Shown: one piece after another, positions 1 through 6,733 of the stretch | Layout of the letters: each line of letters begins with the position of its first letter | How positions within the stretch are numbered: the stretch's first letter is position 1 | From: Vulcanimicrobiota bacterium | GTDB taxonomy: Bacteria > Vulcanimicrobiota > Vulcanimicrobiia > Vulcanimicrobiales > Vulcanimicrobiaceae | Reading direction: 5' to 3' | Assembly (NCBI GenBank): GCA_019233415.1 | Contig: JAFAMK010000154.1 | Span: forward strand, 1 to 9,554 | Length of the DNA: 9,554 bases | Position numbers and translations under genes: made by a program | The notes under the pieces: model-generated | The model's database searches: none | What the model saw: the letters and a program-made list of their open reading frames with translations, nothing else | What the model was told of the DNA's origin: nothing

Positions 1-849
1 GTCTTCAGCGCCGGGAACGCGACCGGCGCGCTGATCTTCTATCCCGCGTTCGGCGCGATCGTCGAGCACCTGGGCTGGCGCGCCTGCGCGTACGTGCTGG
101 CAACCGTTGCGCTCGCGCTCATTCCGCTGATCCTGCTCGTCGTTCGCGAGCGCCCGAGCGACCTCGGCCTGCCTCGCTTCGGCTCGACCGCGGTCGACAC
201 CGCGCTCCCGCCGCGCGTGAACCCGGTGCGGCGCGCGTTCACCACGCTGGCCGAAGCGACGCGCTCGCGCACGTTCTGGATTCTGGCGGGCAGCTTCTTC
301 ATCTGCGGCGCGAGCACGAACGGCCTGATCGGCGCGCACCTCGTCCCCGCGTGCGGCGACCACGGCATCCCCGAAACGAAGGCGGGCGGCCTGCTCGCGA
401 TGATGGGCGCGTTCGACCTCGTCGGCACGACCGCATCGGGCTGGCTCTGCGACCGCTACAGCAGCCGGTGGCTCCTGTTCTGGTACTACGGCCTGCGCGG
501 GCTCGCGCTGCTGTTCTTGCCAATGGCGTTCGGGTTCGGTTTCCTCGGCCTGCCGATCTTCGCGATGTTCTACGGCCTCGACTGGATCGCAACGGTCCCG
601 CCGACGGTCAAGATCGCAACCTCCGCCTTCGGCCGCGAACGCGCCCCACTGTTCTTCGGCTGGATCGCCGCCGGACACCAACTCGGCGCCGGCCTGACGG
701 CCTTCGCCGCCGGCGCAATCCGCAGCCAAATCGGCACCTACGACGACGCCTTCCTCATCTCCGGAATGCTCTGCCTCGTCGGAGCCGGCCTCGTCCTCAC
801 CATCGCCCGCAACATGGCCGTCCCCCGCCTCACCACCGAACCGGCGTAA
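1..849 (+). CDS. MFS transporter, C-terminal part (5' end outside window)
   Basis: The frame is open from base 1, so the start lies upstream and 282 residues of the C-terminal portion are visible. This is a polytopic inner-membrane protein of the major facilitator superfamily, which move small solutes by uniport, symport or antiport; the substrate cannot be read from sequence. The visible part opens in a glycine-rich helix (GNATGALIFYP, then GWR) typical of TM4-5. A short loop with RERPSDLGL follows, as in oxalate/formate-antiporter-like and monocarboxylate-type members, leading to the central cytoplasmic linker. The second six-helix bundle begins near RTFWILAGSFFICG. GWLCDRYSSRWLL resembles the conserved loop between TM8 and TM9. 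It is followed after 41 nt by a VOC-fold gene on the same strand. The family call is secure; the subfamily is a guess. Confidence 0.88.
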   Translation, partial: VFSAGNATGALIFYPAFGAIVEHLGWRACAYVLATVALALIPLILLVVRERPSDLGLPRFGSTAVDTALPPRVNPVRRAFTTLAEATRSRTFWILAGSFFICGASTNGLIGAHLVPACGDHGIPETKAGGLLAMMGAFDLVGTTASGWLCDRYSSRWLLFWYYGLRGLALLFLPMAFGFGFLGLPIFAMFYGLDWIATVPPTVKIATSAFGRERAPLFFGWIAAGHQLGAGLTAFAAGAIRSQIGTYDDAFLISGMLCLVGAGLVLTIARNMAVPRLTTEPA

Positions 850-890
850 ACGGGGGCTTGCGTCGAACACCGAGAAGCGCCGCCGTCGCC

Positions 891-1280
891 ATGGCGATCA
901 TCGGCTTCGATCACGTCAACATCCGTACAACCGACCGGGCTCGGACGGTTGCTTTTCTGACGACGGTCCTAGGGCTCGAGGTCGGGCCGCGGCCGGCGCT
1001 TCGTTCGACCGGGGCGTGGCTGTATGCGAACGGGAGCGCGGTCGTCCATGTCAGCGACGCCAGCGACGGCGAACGTGCCCGTGCGACGGATGCGCTGGGC
1101 CGCGTCGACCACGTCGCGTTCGTCTGCTCCGGCGACCGCGAAACAATCGCCAAGCTGCGCGACCTCGGCGTTGCAGCGCGCGAGACCGACATCCCCGAAC
1201 GGGGCGTGCGGCAGGTCTTCGTCGAGGGCCCGGACGTCGCGTTCGAGCTGGTCTTCGCGGCGGCCGACGTCGCGTCTTGA
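891..1280 (+). CDS. VOC (glyoxalase/dioxygenase fold) family protein
   Basis: A 129-residue protein with a single vicinal-oxygen-chelate module, made of two beta-alpha-beta-beta-beta repeats. The first repeat opens with GFDHVNI (His8) and the second with RVDHVAF (His74). The C-terminal strand carries FELVF (Glu119), and His53 sits where a further ligand often lies, so a metal site of H8/H53/H74/E119 type is plausible. Members are lyases, dioxygenases, isomerases or fosfomycin/bleomycin-resistance proteins; a one-domain member normally dimerises to build its sites. The substrate is unknown. The ATG at 891 was chosen because the fold starts directly after it; the frame continues upstream only as an artefact inside the MFS gene. 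No strong ribosome-binding site is seen. The thyX ATG follows 32 nt after the stop. Confidence 0.85.
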   Translation: MAIIGFDHVNIRTTDRARTVAFLTTVLGLEVGPRPALRSTGAWLYANGSAVVHVSDASDGERARATDALGRVDHVAFVCSGDRETIAKLRDLGVAARETDIPERGVRQVFVEGPDVAFELVFAAADVAS

Positions 1281-1312
1281 GGGTTCCGATCCCGGGCGGC
1301 GAACGGTCGCGC

Positions 1313-2173
1313 ATGGGCTTCTCCGCGCGCGTCCTCCTCGACAGCGTCTCGCCCGCCGGCGTACGTCTGACGACGATGGAATTGCGCTACCCGCGCTTCA
1401 TCCACAGCGAAATTATGACTCACCGTTTGTTCTCGCGGAACTCGGCGAGCTCGAGAGCTATCCCCGTCAAGAAGATGATCGAGGCGGTGCGGAGTGAGCC
1501 GGCAATGCCGTTGTGGTGGGGGCGGAATCAGAGTGGGATGCAGGCGGAGGCGGAGATCGGTGACGAGGCGCGTGGGCTCGCGGAAGCGGAGTGGCGTGCG
1601 GCGCTGAACGACGCGCTCGCGCACGCGGAGCGGTTGGCGGCGAGCGACATCAATCTTCACAAGCAGCTCGTCAACCGCATCCTCGAACCGTTCGCGTGGA
1701 TCACGGTCATCGTGACCGCGACCGAGTGGGCGAACTTCTTCACGCAGCGCACGCACGAGGACGCGCAGCCGGAACTGCGTTACCTCGCCGAGCTGATGCT
1801 CGGCGCGTATCGCGGCAGCGCGCCGCGTTCGCTCGGGATCGGCGACTGGCACACGCCGCTGATCCTGCCCGATGAAGAAGCGGTGCTTCCGCTCGACGAG
1901 CGGTTGAAGATCAGCGTTGCGCGCTCTGCGCGCGTTTCATACCTCTCGCACGAGGGGACGCGCGATCATGCCAAGGACATGGAATTGTACGAACGGCTGC
2001 TGGGCGGCGGCGCGAACGGGCACTGGTCGCCGTTCGAGCACGTCGCGACGCCGCTGACCGGGGGCGACCGCTGGTCGGGGAATTTTCGCGGGTGGGAGCA
2101 GTACCGCAAGCGCTTTCCACAGGAGCACGCGTCGACGTTCCCGGACGAGACGCCGGTCGCCGCATCGCGCTGA
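1313..2173 (+). CDS. thyX: FAD-dependent thymidylate synthase (ThyX family)
   Basis: A 286-residue protein of the flavin-dependent thymidylate synthase family, which methylates dUMP to dTMP using methylene-tetrahydrofolate, with FAD and NADPH as reductant. The diagnostic RHR-x7-S motif appears as THR-x7-S (residues 36-46, THRLFSRNSAS), so its first Arg is Thr. Other family blocks are present: HKQLVNR (116-122), EWANFFTQR (138-146) followed by AQPELR (151-156), ARSARVSY (203-210) and HWSPFEH (237-243). Length is slightly above the usual 220-260. Several bacterial and phage ThyX-like proteins share the THR..SRN form, so activity is likely but not certain. The ATG at 1313 places the fold's first strand at the N-terminus; no clear ribosome-binding site supports it. 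No thyA is in the window. The next gene starts 5 nt after the stop, suggesting co-transcription. Confidence 0.88.
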   Translation: MGFSARVLLDSVSPAGVRLTTMELRYPRFIHSEIMTHRLFSRNSASSRAIPVKKMIEAVRSEPAMPLWWGRNQSGMQAEAEIGDEARGLAEAEWRAALNDALAHAERLAASDINLHKQLVNRILEPFAWITVIVTATEWANFFTQRTHEDAQPELRYLAELMLGAYRGSAPRSLGIGDWHTPLILPDEEAVLPLDERLKISVARSARVSYLSHEGTRDHAKDMELYERLLGGGANGHWSPFEHVATPLTGGDRWSGNFRGWEQYRKRFPQEHASTFPDETPVAASR

Positions 2174-2178
2174 CGTCG

Positions 2179-3450
2179 GTGCGGCGGTTCCTCGTCGCGG
2201 CGCTGTGCGCGCTCGTGCTGTTCTGCGCCGGTCATGCGACGGGGCAGGCGCGCACGCGGCTCGACGTGCGCGTCGACGCCTTCACCACGCAGCAGCTCTT
2301 GAGCCGCGATGCGGCGGGGCTCACCGACCCGGGCCGCCAGCGGCGCGCGCGCGCGATCGCGGACCTGAACCACGCGGCGTCGGTCGGCTGGGGACTCGCG
2401 CAGATCATCGCGTTCTGGTGGCTGTGGCGCAGCGGCGCCGGCGCGCGGCTGCGCGACTGGATGCGCCGGCGCACGCGCAACCGCACCGCGCAGCGCGCGG
2501 TGTTCGGCGCGGCGATCGGCGGGATCGGTCCGCTGGTCTCGCTGCCGTTCGCGCTGGTCGGCTACCGCGTCGCGTTCAACGCCGGCGTCACCGACGAACA
2601 GCTGCCGCTGTGGTTCCTCGACTACGCGATCCGGATCGGCCTCGACGCGCTGCTCGGCGCGCTGATCGTCGTCGGCGTGTTGTTCCTGGTCGACCGCACG
2701 CGCCTGTGGTACCTCGCGCTGATGGCGATCTTCTACGGCGGCGCGCTGATCGGCGTCGCGCTCGCGCCGCTCTTTCCGTTCAACCCCGGAGAGAAGATGG
2801 TGCCGCGCGCCGTTGCCGCGATGGCGGTCGAGACGGCGCGCGCGGTCGGCGTTCCGGGGACGCCCGCGCACGTCATCGCCAGCTCGCACCACAGCAACGC
2901 GATGACCGCGCAGGCCGTCGGAATCGGGCCGACCGCGCGCGCGAACCTCGGCGACGTCACGCTCGCCCACATGACGCTCCCCGAGATTCGCATCGTCCTC
3001 GCGCACGCCTTCGCGCACGTGCGCTTCGGCGACTCGATGCGGCTGACACTGATGGCGGTCACGCTGTTCGTCTTCAGCGCGGCATTCGCGGTGCTGCTCA
3101 GCGACCGGGTCGGCTTCCGGCGCGACGACGACGCGCTCTCGCGGCTCGCGCTCGTGGCGACGTTCCTGGGCCTCGTGCTGATCGTCGCGTACCCGCTCTA
3201 CAACGGCTACGCGCGCAACCTCGTCACGCGCGCCGACCGCATCGCGCTCGCGGCGACGAACGACCGCGCGAACACGGTGCGCGCGCTGGTGCGCTACGCC
3301 GACGACGACCTGGTTCCGCTCTGCGACCGCCGTTCGGTGCGCTGGTACTTCGACGACCGCCCGCCGCTCGGCGGCCGCATCGCGGAAGTCGCCGGCACCG
3401 CCGACCCGTGCCCCGGCGGCGGCTCGGCACGGTCGGTTCTCACGCCGTAA
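2179..3450 (+). CDS. M48/Ste24-like membrane protein, probable pseudo-peptidase
   Basis: A 423-residue polytopic membrane protein. The GTG at 2179 gives a clean signal peptide or first helix (MRRFLVAALCALVLFCAGHA) and lies 5 nt after the thyX stop. Hydrophobic helices follow near 67-83, 108-130, 154-171, 177-198, 288-307 and 322-341. The layout matches Ste24/CAAX-protease-like M48 peptidases: a membrane N-terminal part, a motif of the form NA..A.GIG (240-250), then VLAH....H and a later R..(E)..AD motif. The catalytic HExxH is HAFAH (276-280), replacing the general-base Glu with Ala. The third zinc ligand Glu in the R..E..AD-type motif is Val349 (ARNLVTRAD). Family membership is inferred from pattern. 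If it holds, the protein cannot work as a normal zinc peptidase and may have a binding or regulatory role. Confidence 0.72.
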   Translation: MRRFLVAALCALVLFCAGHATGQARTRLDVRVDAFTTQQLLSRDAAGLTDPGRQRRARAIADLNHAASVGWGLAQIIAFWWLWRSGAGARLRDWMRRRTRNRTAQRAVFGAAIGGIGPLVSLPFALVGYRVAFNAGVTDEQLPLWFLDYAIRIGLDALLGALIVVGVLFLVDRTRLWYLALMAIFYGGALIGVALAPLFPFNPGEKMVPRAVAAMAVETARAVGVPGTPAHVIASSHHSNAMTAQAVGIGPTARANLGDVTLAHMTLPEIRIVLAHAFAHVRFGDSMRLTLMAVTLFVFSAAFAVLLSDRVGFRRDDDALSRLALVATFLGLVLIVAYPLYNGYARNLVTRADRIALAATNDRANTVRALVRYADDDLVPLCDRRSVRWYFDDRPPLGGRIAEVAGTADPCPGGGSARSVLTP

Positions 3451-3465
3451 GAACGGCGGCGGTTC

Positions 3466-4239
3466 TCAGCGCCCCGGCGGCTTGAGCACGCCGGTGAGCG
3501 ACGACACGCGCGTGTAGCCCTGCGGGACCGTGAAGACGCTGTCGTCGGGGTCGCCCTTCTCGACCGTCGTCAGGTCGAGCTTCATCACGCCGCCGAAGGC
3601 GCTCTTCGTCGCGGGAACGCTCTGCAGCGCGATCTGCACCGGGAAGTCGCCCAGGTCGTCGGCGAGCGCGAGCTGCGCGTGGTAGTTCTCCAGCGCCTTG
3701 CCGGGTAGCTGGCGTTTCATCTGCACGTCGAGATCGGTCGTCGGGTGGCCGTTGACCGTCGTGTGGCCGGTCATCATGATCGTCGCGCTCTGCACGTCGT
3801 GCAGCGCGGTCGCGAGCGAGGCCAGCGCGGAGAGCGGATCGCGCGGCGCGGCCGGCCCGCTCGGCGCGTTCGCCGGCGGCAGTGCGGTGCGCGACGGCGT
3901 CTCGCTGTAGTAGGTGCGGTTGGCGTTCGACCACGCGGTCAGCGCGCCGCTCGCGCCGTCGTACAGCACGCTGACGCCGCCCGGGCCGATCAGCGTCGCG
4001 GCGATCGTGCTGACGTCGCCGCTCGTCCCCGGGAAGCCGAGCGAGAGCAGGTCGAGCCGGTAGAGCGTCCCCTTGTGGTAGAGCGCGATTTTGCCGCCGA
4101 CGTTGAGCGGCTCGCCCTGCACGTTGGCCTGCACCACCAGCGTCCCGCTCGAACGCAGCCCCGGAATCGCCGGCGTCGCGCCGAGCAGCGGCACCATCAG
4201 CAGAAGCGCCGCAACGGCGGCGCGCGCGCGCAGCATCAT
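3466..4239 (-). CDS. secreted protein, DUF4412/LolA-like style, function unknown
   Basis: A 257-residue protein with an N-terminal Sec signal peptide (MMLRARAAVAALLLMVPLLG, cleavage near ATPA). The mature part is beta-rich, with a start like lipoprotein-carrier or DUF4412 proteins (strands around SSGTLVVQANVQG and KIALYHKGTLYRLDLL). A Pro/Ala linker near 120-135 is followed by a second beta region with TVNGHPTTDLDVQMKR and the C-terminal VFTVPQGYTRV, a pattern common in DUF4412-type proteins. There is no catalytic motif and no lipobox. Its ATG overlaps the stop of the upstream kinase-like gene by 4 nt (ATGA), indicating translational coupling. It is the last gene of the minus-strand block and ends 15 nt from the convergent M48-like gene. 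The fold assignment is tentative; that the gene is real is well supported. Confidence 0.75.
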   Translation of the reverse strand: MMLRARAAVAALLLMVPLLGATPAIPGLRSSGTLVVQANVQGEPLNVGGKIALYHKGTLYRLDLLSLGFPGTSGDVSTIAATLIGPGGVSVLYDGASGALTAWSNANRTYYSETPSRTALPPANAPSGPAAPRDPLSALASLATALHDVQSATIMMTGHTTVNGHPTTDLDVQMKRQLPGKALENYHAQLALADDLGDFPVQIALQSVPATKSAFGGVMKLDLTTVEKGDPDDSVFTVPQGYTRVSSLTGVLKPPGR

Positions 4240-4904
4240 CCCGTGTAGACTGTACCCGCGACTTGCGTCCCCAAATGCCGCGCGGTGAGGAACTCGACGA
4301 TCGCCGCGTGCGCGACGCGGCCGTCGCAGATTTGCGCCGCGGCGACGCCGCCGCGCACGCCGAGCGCCGCGGCGCGAACCGCCGCGCGCAGGTCACCCGG
4401 CAGCGTGCGGTCCGCGGCGACCGCGAGCGCTTCGGCCGGCGTCAGCTCGTCGACCAGCATCTTCGTGTGCGCGTCGATCACGCCACCCTGGTCGTGGAAG
4501 AAGATCGCGCGCGCCGCACCGACCGCGCTGGCGAGCGCCTGCGCGACGTCGTCGGCCGCGACCGCGACGTCGTTCCCGGTGAAGCCGAACGCGACCGGCT
4601 CGATCACCGGGACGTAGCCCGCATCGAGGAGCGTGCGCAGCAGCTTCGTGTGCACGTTGCCGATCGTCTCGCCCGGCGCGGCGGGGATCATCCCGGCGTC
4701 GGCGCCGGAGACGCCGACCGCGGCGTCGCCGCTGCGGTTCATCGTGCGGACGACCGCGCGCGCCGCGTCCTGCGTCGGCGCGACGACCACTGGCCGCATC
4801 CCCAGATTGCCCAGGAAGACCAAGTCGCCGAAGAACGTCGCGCCTTCCGCGCCGAGCGTTGCCTCGTCCACCCGTATCACCATCGTGCGTCCGCGAAGGT
4901 CCAT
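4236..4904 (-). CDS. ArgB-like amino-acid-kinase-fold protein, probable pseudokinase
   Basis: A 222-residue protein resembling acetylglutamate kinase (ArgB), which phosphorylates N-acetylglutamate in arginine synthesis. Matching blocks are LGMRPVVV (about 43-50), AAVGVSGADAGMIPA (the VGLSG.D block), GYVPVIEPVAFGFTGNDVAV (the GYIPVI.P block), DDVAQALASAVGA (the ADTAA..IA..L block) and RGGVAAAQICDGRVAHA (near the C-terminus). However, the N-terminal K.GG phosphate loop is IRVDEAT, the HGGGP loop is VAPTQD, and the conserved Lys before the C-terminal helix is absent. The stretch between the second loop and VGVSG is about 25 residues, much shorter than in ArgB. Catalysis therefore looks lost. The start at ATG 4904 is favoured over a GTG 36 nt upstream by a near-perfect AAGGAGG at 4910-4916. 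The gene overlaps the next one by 4 nt. Confidence 0.72.
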   Translation of the reverse strand: MDLRGRTMVIRVDEATLGAEGATFFGDLVFLGNLGMRPVVVAPTQDAARAVVRTMNRSGDAAVGVSGADAGMIPAAPGETIGNVHTKLLRTLLDAGYVPVIEPVAFGFTGNDVAVAADDVAQALASAVGAARAIFFHDQGGVIDAHTKMLVDELTPAEALAVAADRTLPGDLRAAVRAAALGVRGGVAAAQICDGRVAHAAIVEFLTARHLGTQVAGTVYTG

Positions 4905-4909
4905 CGTCC

Positions 4910-4916
4910 CCTCCTT
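4910..4916 (-). promoter_or_regulatory. strong Shine-Dalgarno for the ArgB-like gene
   Basis: On the minus strand this reads AAGGAGG, 5 nt before ATG 4904. It decides that start over the in-frame GTG at 4940, and it is the best ribosome-binding site in the left part of the window, which suggests the kinase-like protein is well translated. Confidence 0.8.
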
Positions 4917-4984
4917 GTTCCCGAGAACGTTCACGGCCACGCGTACGGTTCACTCGCTACCGGACGAGCAACCCCTATAGGAGT

Positions 4985-5485
4985 TCAATCGGCGAACTCC
5001 TCGACGAAGAACAGTTCCCCGTCACCGGCGGCGACGACCGCGACGCCGAGCCGGTGGGGATGCGGGTCGACGATGTTCGCGTAGTGGCCCGGGCTGTGCA
5101 GCAGCGCCACGTTCGCGTCGTGCTCGTCCTGGTCGTAGGCGAGGTTCTCCGCCGCGAACTGGTAGCGAATCCCCGACGCGCGCAGCCGGTCTCGAAACGT
5201 CACGCCGTCGGGATCGGTGTGGCCGAAGTAGTGCAGCCGCGCCATGCGCTCGGCGACCTGCAGCGCGAAGCGCGACAGCTCTTCGTCGACGACGAGCGGC
5301 GCAAGCCCGCGCGCCGCGCGCGCGGCGTTGACGTCGGCGGCGAGCGCACGCTCGTCGGCCATGACGATCTGCGGCGGATGCGGGTGGGCGAACGCCAGCC
5401 GCACGTACGTCTCGTCGGACGACGCCGCCGCGGCGAGCGGGCTCAGCGCGGCGCACGCCGCGAACCAGGCGGCGAGCCGAGTCAT
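4985..5485 (-). CDS. secreted CAP-domain (SCP/PR-1/YkwD-like) protein
   Basis: A 166-residue protein with a Sec signal peptide (MTRLAAWFAACAALSPLAAA) followed by a compact bacterial CAP domain. Family marks are the first helix with VNAARAARGLAPL, the block LHYFGHTDPDGVTFRDRL, AENLAYD, LLHSPGHYANIVDPH and the final strand FFVEEFAD. The two His of FGHTDP and SPGHYANI plus the Glu of AENLA form the usual CAP cavity. Bacterial members are extracytoplasmic and mostly of unknown function. Length is about that of a minimal CAP domain plus signal, and the domain reaches the C-terminus, so nothing seems missing. It lies 31 nt downstream of pth and is probably co-transcribed. No strong ribosome-binding site precedes ATG 5485. 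Confidence 0.88.
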   Translation of the reverse strand: MTRLAAWFAACAALSPLAAAASSDETYVRLAFAHPHPPQIVMADERALAADVNAARAARGLAPLVVDEELSRFALQVAERMARLHYFGHTDPDGVTFRDRLRASGIRYQFAAENLAYDQDEHDANVALLHSPGHYANIVDPHPHRLGVAVVAAGDGELFFVEEFAD

Positions 5486-5516
5486 ATCACGGTCATCGGC
5501 CGCGGCGCGCTGCGGT

Positions 5517-6068
5517 TTAGCCTGTCCCGCCGTTGCCGTTGACGACGTTCATCGCGGCGGTGACGCCCTCGTTCATCCACAGCTCGACGCCGCGCACGCA
5601 GCGGTCGATCAGCGCCGGCAGCTCGCGCTCTTCGTCGGCCGAGAAGTCGCCGAGGACGTGGTCGATCGCGCCGTCCTCATGGCTGCGGCCGATTCCGACC
5701 CGCAGCCGCGGGAAGTTCATGCCGAAGACCTCGATCAGCGATTTGAGCCCGTTGTGGCCGCCGCTCGACCCGTCGGCGCGCATCCGCAGCTTCCCGAACG
5801 GCAGGTCGAGGTCGTCGACGACGACGAGGATGCGCGGCGGCGGAACTTTGTAGAACGTTGCGAGCCCTTGCGCCGGGCGCCCGCTGAGGTTCATGTACGA
5901 CTGCGGCTCGACCAGGATCGCGTTGCGCGTGCGGTCGAGCGCGAAGCGCGCGTCGTACTTTTTCTGCCAGTCGCGCACGCCCCAGCGTTCCGCGAGCGCG
6001 TCGACGACGAGCCAGCCGACGTTGTGGCGCGTGCGGGCGTAACGCGGGCCCGGGTTGCCGAGCCCCAC
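5517..6068 (-). CDS. pth: peptidyl-tRNA hydrolase
   Basis: Pth cleaves the ester bond of peptidyl-tRNAs released prematurely from ribosomes, recycling tRNA in the cytoplasm. From the GTG at 6068 the protein has 183 residues with all active-site elements: GLGNPG (Asn5, E. coli Asn10), TRHNVGW (catalytic His15), SYMNLSG (Asn60), VVDDLDLPFG (Asp85) and GGHNGLKS (Asn106). The start is a problem. GTG 6068 encodes the Val of the usual IVGLGNPG strand, so starting there removes most of beta strand 1. The frame stays open upstream and encodes PAIGDLVLI directly after the in-frame TAG of rplY, with no ATG, GTG or TTG. A rare ATC start at 6089, preceded by AGGG in the rplY tail, would restore the strand. 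Function is secure; the 5' end is not. Confidence 0.93.
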   Translation of the reverse strand: MGLGNPGPRYARTRHNVGWLVVDALAERWGVRDWQKKYDARFALDRTRNAILVEPQSYMNLSGRPAQGLATFYKVPPPRILVVVDDLDLPFGKLRMRADGSSGGHNGLKSLIEVFGMNFPRLRVGIGRSHEDGAIDHVLGDFSADEERELPALIDRCVRGVELWMNEGVTAAMNVVNGNGGTG

Positions 6069-6095
6069 GATGAGGACGAGGTCGCCGATCGCCGG

Positions 6096-6719
6096 CTACC
6101 CTGCGGGTGCTTCGGTCGGTTGCTCTTCCGCGTTGTCGCTCCCGGTGCCGGCGCCCGCGCGCGTGATCTCGACCGAAACGACGACCGTTTCGGGCGGGGT
6201 GACGAGCGTGAAACCCTTCGGCAGCGGGATGTCGCCGGCGGTCTTGTGCGTGTGAACGGCGAGGTCGGTGACGTCGACGGTGATTTGGTCGGGAATCCCC
6301 GCCGCCGGCCCCCTGACTTCGAGCGAATGCGTGACGACGTCGAGGACGCCGCCCTGGTCGCGCACGCCGATCGGGTTCCCGGTCGTCACGACCGGGACGG
6401 TCGCGTAGATCGCCTCGTTCTTCGTGACGCGCTGGAACTCGACGCTCAGCGGCTTGCGCGAGATCGGGTCGGCGTCGATGCGGCGCAGCAGCACCGAATC
6501 TTTCTTGCCGTCGATCCGCGCCTCGACGATGTGGCTCTTGTTCCCCGACAGCACGAGGTCCGTCAGTTGGTGCGCGTCGATCGCGATCGGGGTCGGCGCG
6601 CCGTGGCCGTAGACGACGCCGGGGATTTTCCCGGCGGCACGCAGCGCGTGCGCGGCGGTCGTCCCGGTCGCGCTGCGCGGTTCGAGGGTCAGGCTGGAGA
6701 CGGTGTGCGGCTTCGACAT
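6096..6719 (-). CDS. rplY: 50S ribosomal protein bL25, long CTC form
   Basis: A 207-residue bL25 of the two-domain CTC/TL5 type. Residues 1-95 form the 5S-rRNA-binding beta barrel with RSATGTTAAHALRAAGKIPGV as the opening block, followed by VVYGHG. From about 97 to 190 there is the C-terminal TL5 domain (VPVVTTGNPIGVRDQGGVLD, then RGPAAGIPDQITVDV and GDIPLPKGF). A Gly/Glu/Pro-rich tail completes it. The protein sits on the 50S central protuberance bound to 5S rRNA; some relatives are called general stress protein CTC. AGGA lies 5 nt before ATG 6719, and the gene begins 14 nt after prs. The prs-rplY-pth order is a common bacterial cluster, which supports all three calls. Confidence 0.95.
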   Translation of the reverse strand: MSKPHTVSSLTLEPRSATGTTAAHALRAAGKIPGVVYGHGAPTPIAIDAHQLTDLVLSGNKSHIVEARIDGKKDSVLLRRIDADPISRKPLSVEFQRVTKNEAIYATVPVVTTGNPIGVRDQGGVLDVVTHSLEVRGPAAGIPDQITVDVTDLAVHTHKTAGDIPLPKGFTLVTPPETVVVSVEITRAGAGTGSDNAEEQPTEAPAG

Positions 6720-6733
6720 GCGGTCCTATCGGT

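Noticed and set aside
2092..2178. An upstream start for the M48-like gene within thyX
   Set aside because: It would place an out-of-frame thyX stretch before the signal peptide; GTG 2179 starts exactly at the signal sequence.
3451..3467. AGAAC-N7-GTTCT as a bidirectional terminator between the convergent genes
   Set aside because: The stem has only 5 bp and no T-run on either strand, so it is too weak to call a terminator.
4941..4984. A promoter in front of the ArgB-like gene
   Set aside because: No convincing -35/-10 pair was found on the minus strand; only a short CTCG/CGAG stem and a CCTATAGG palindrome were seen.
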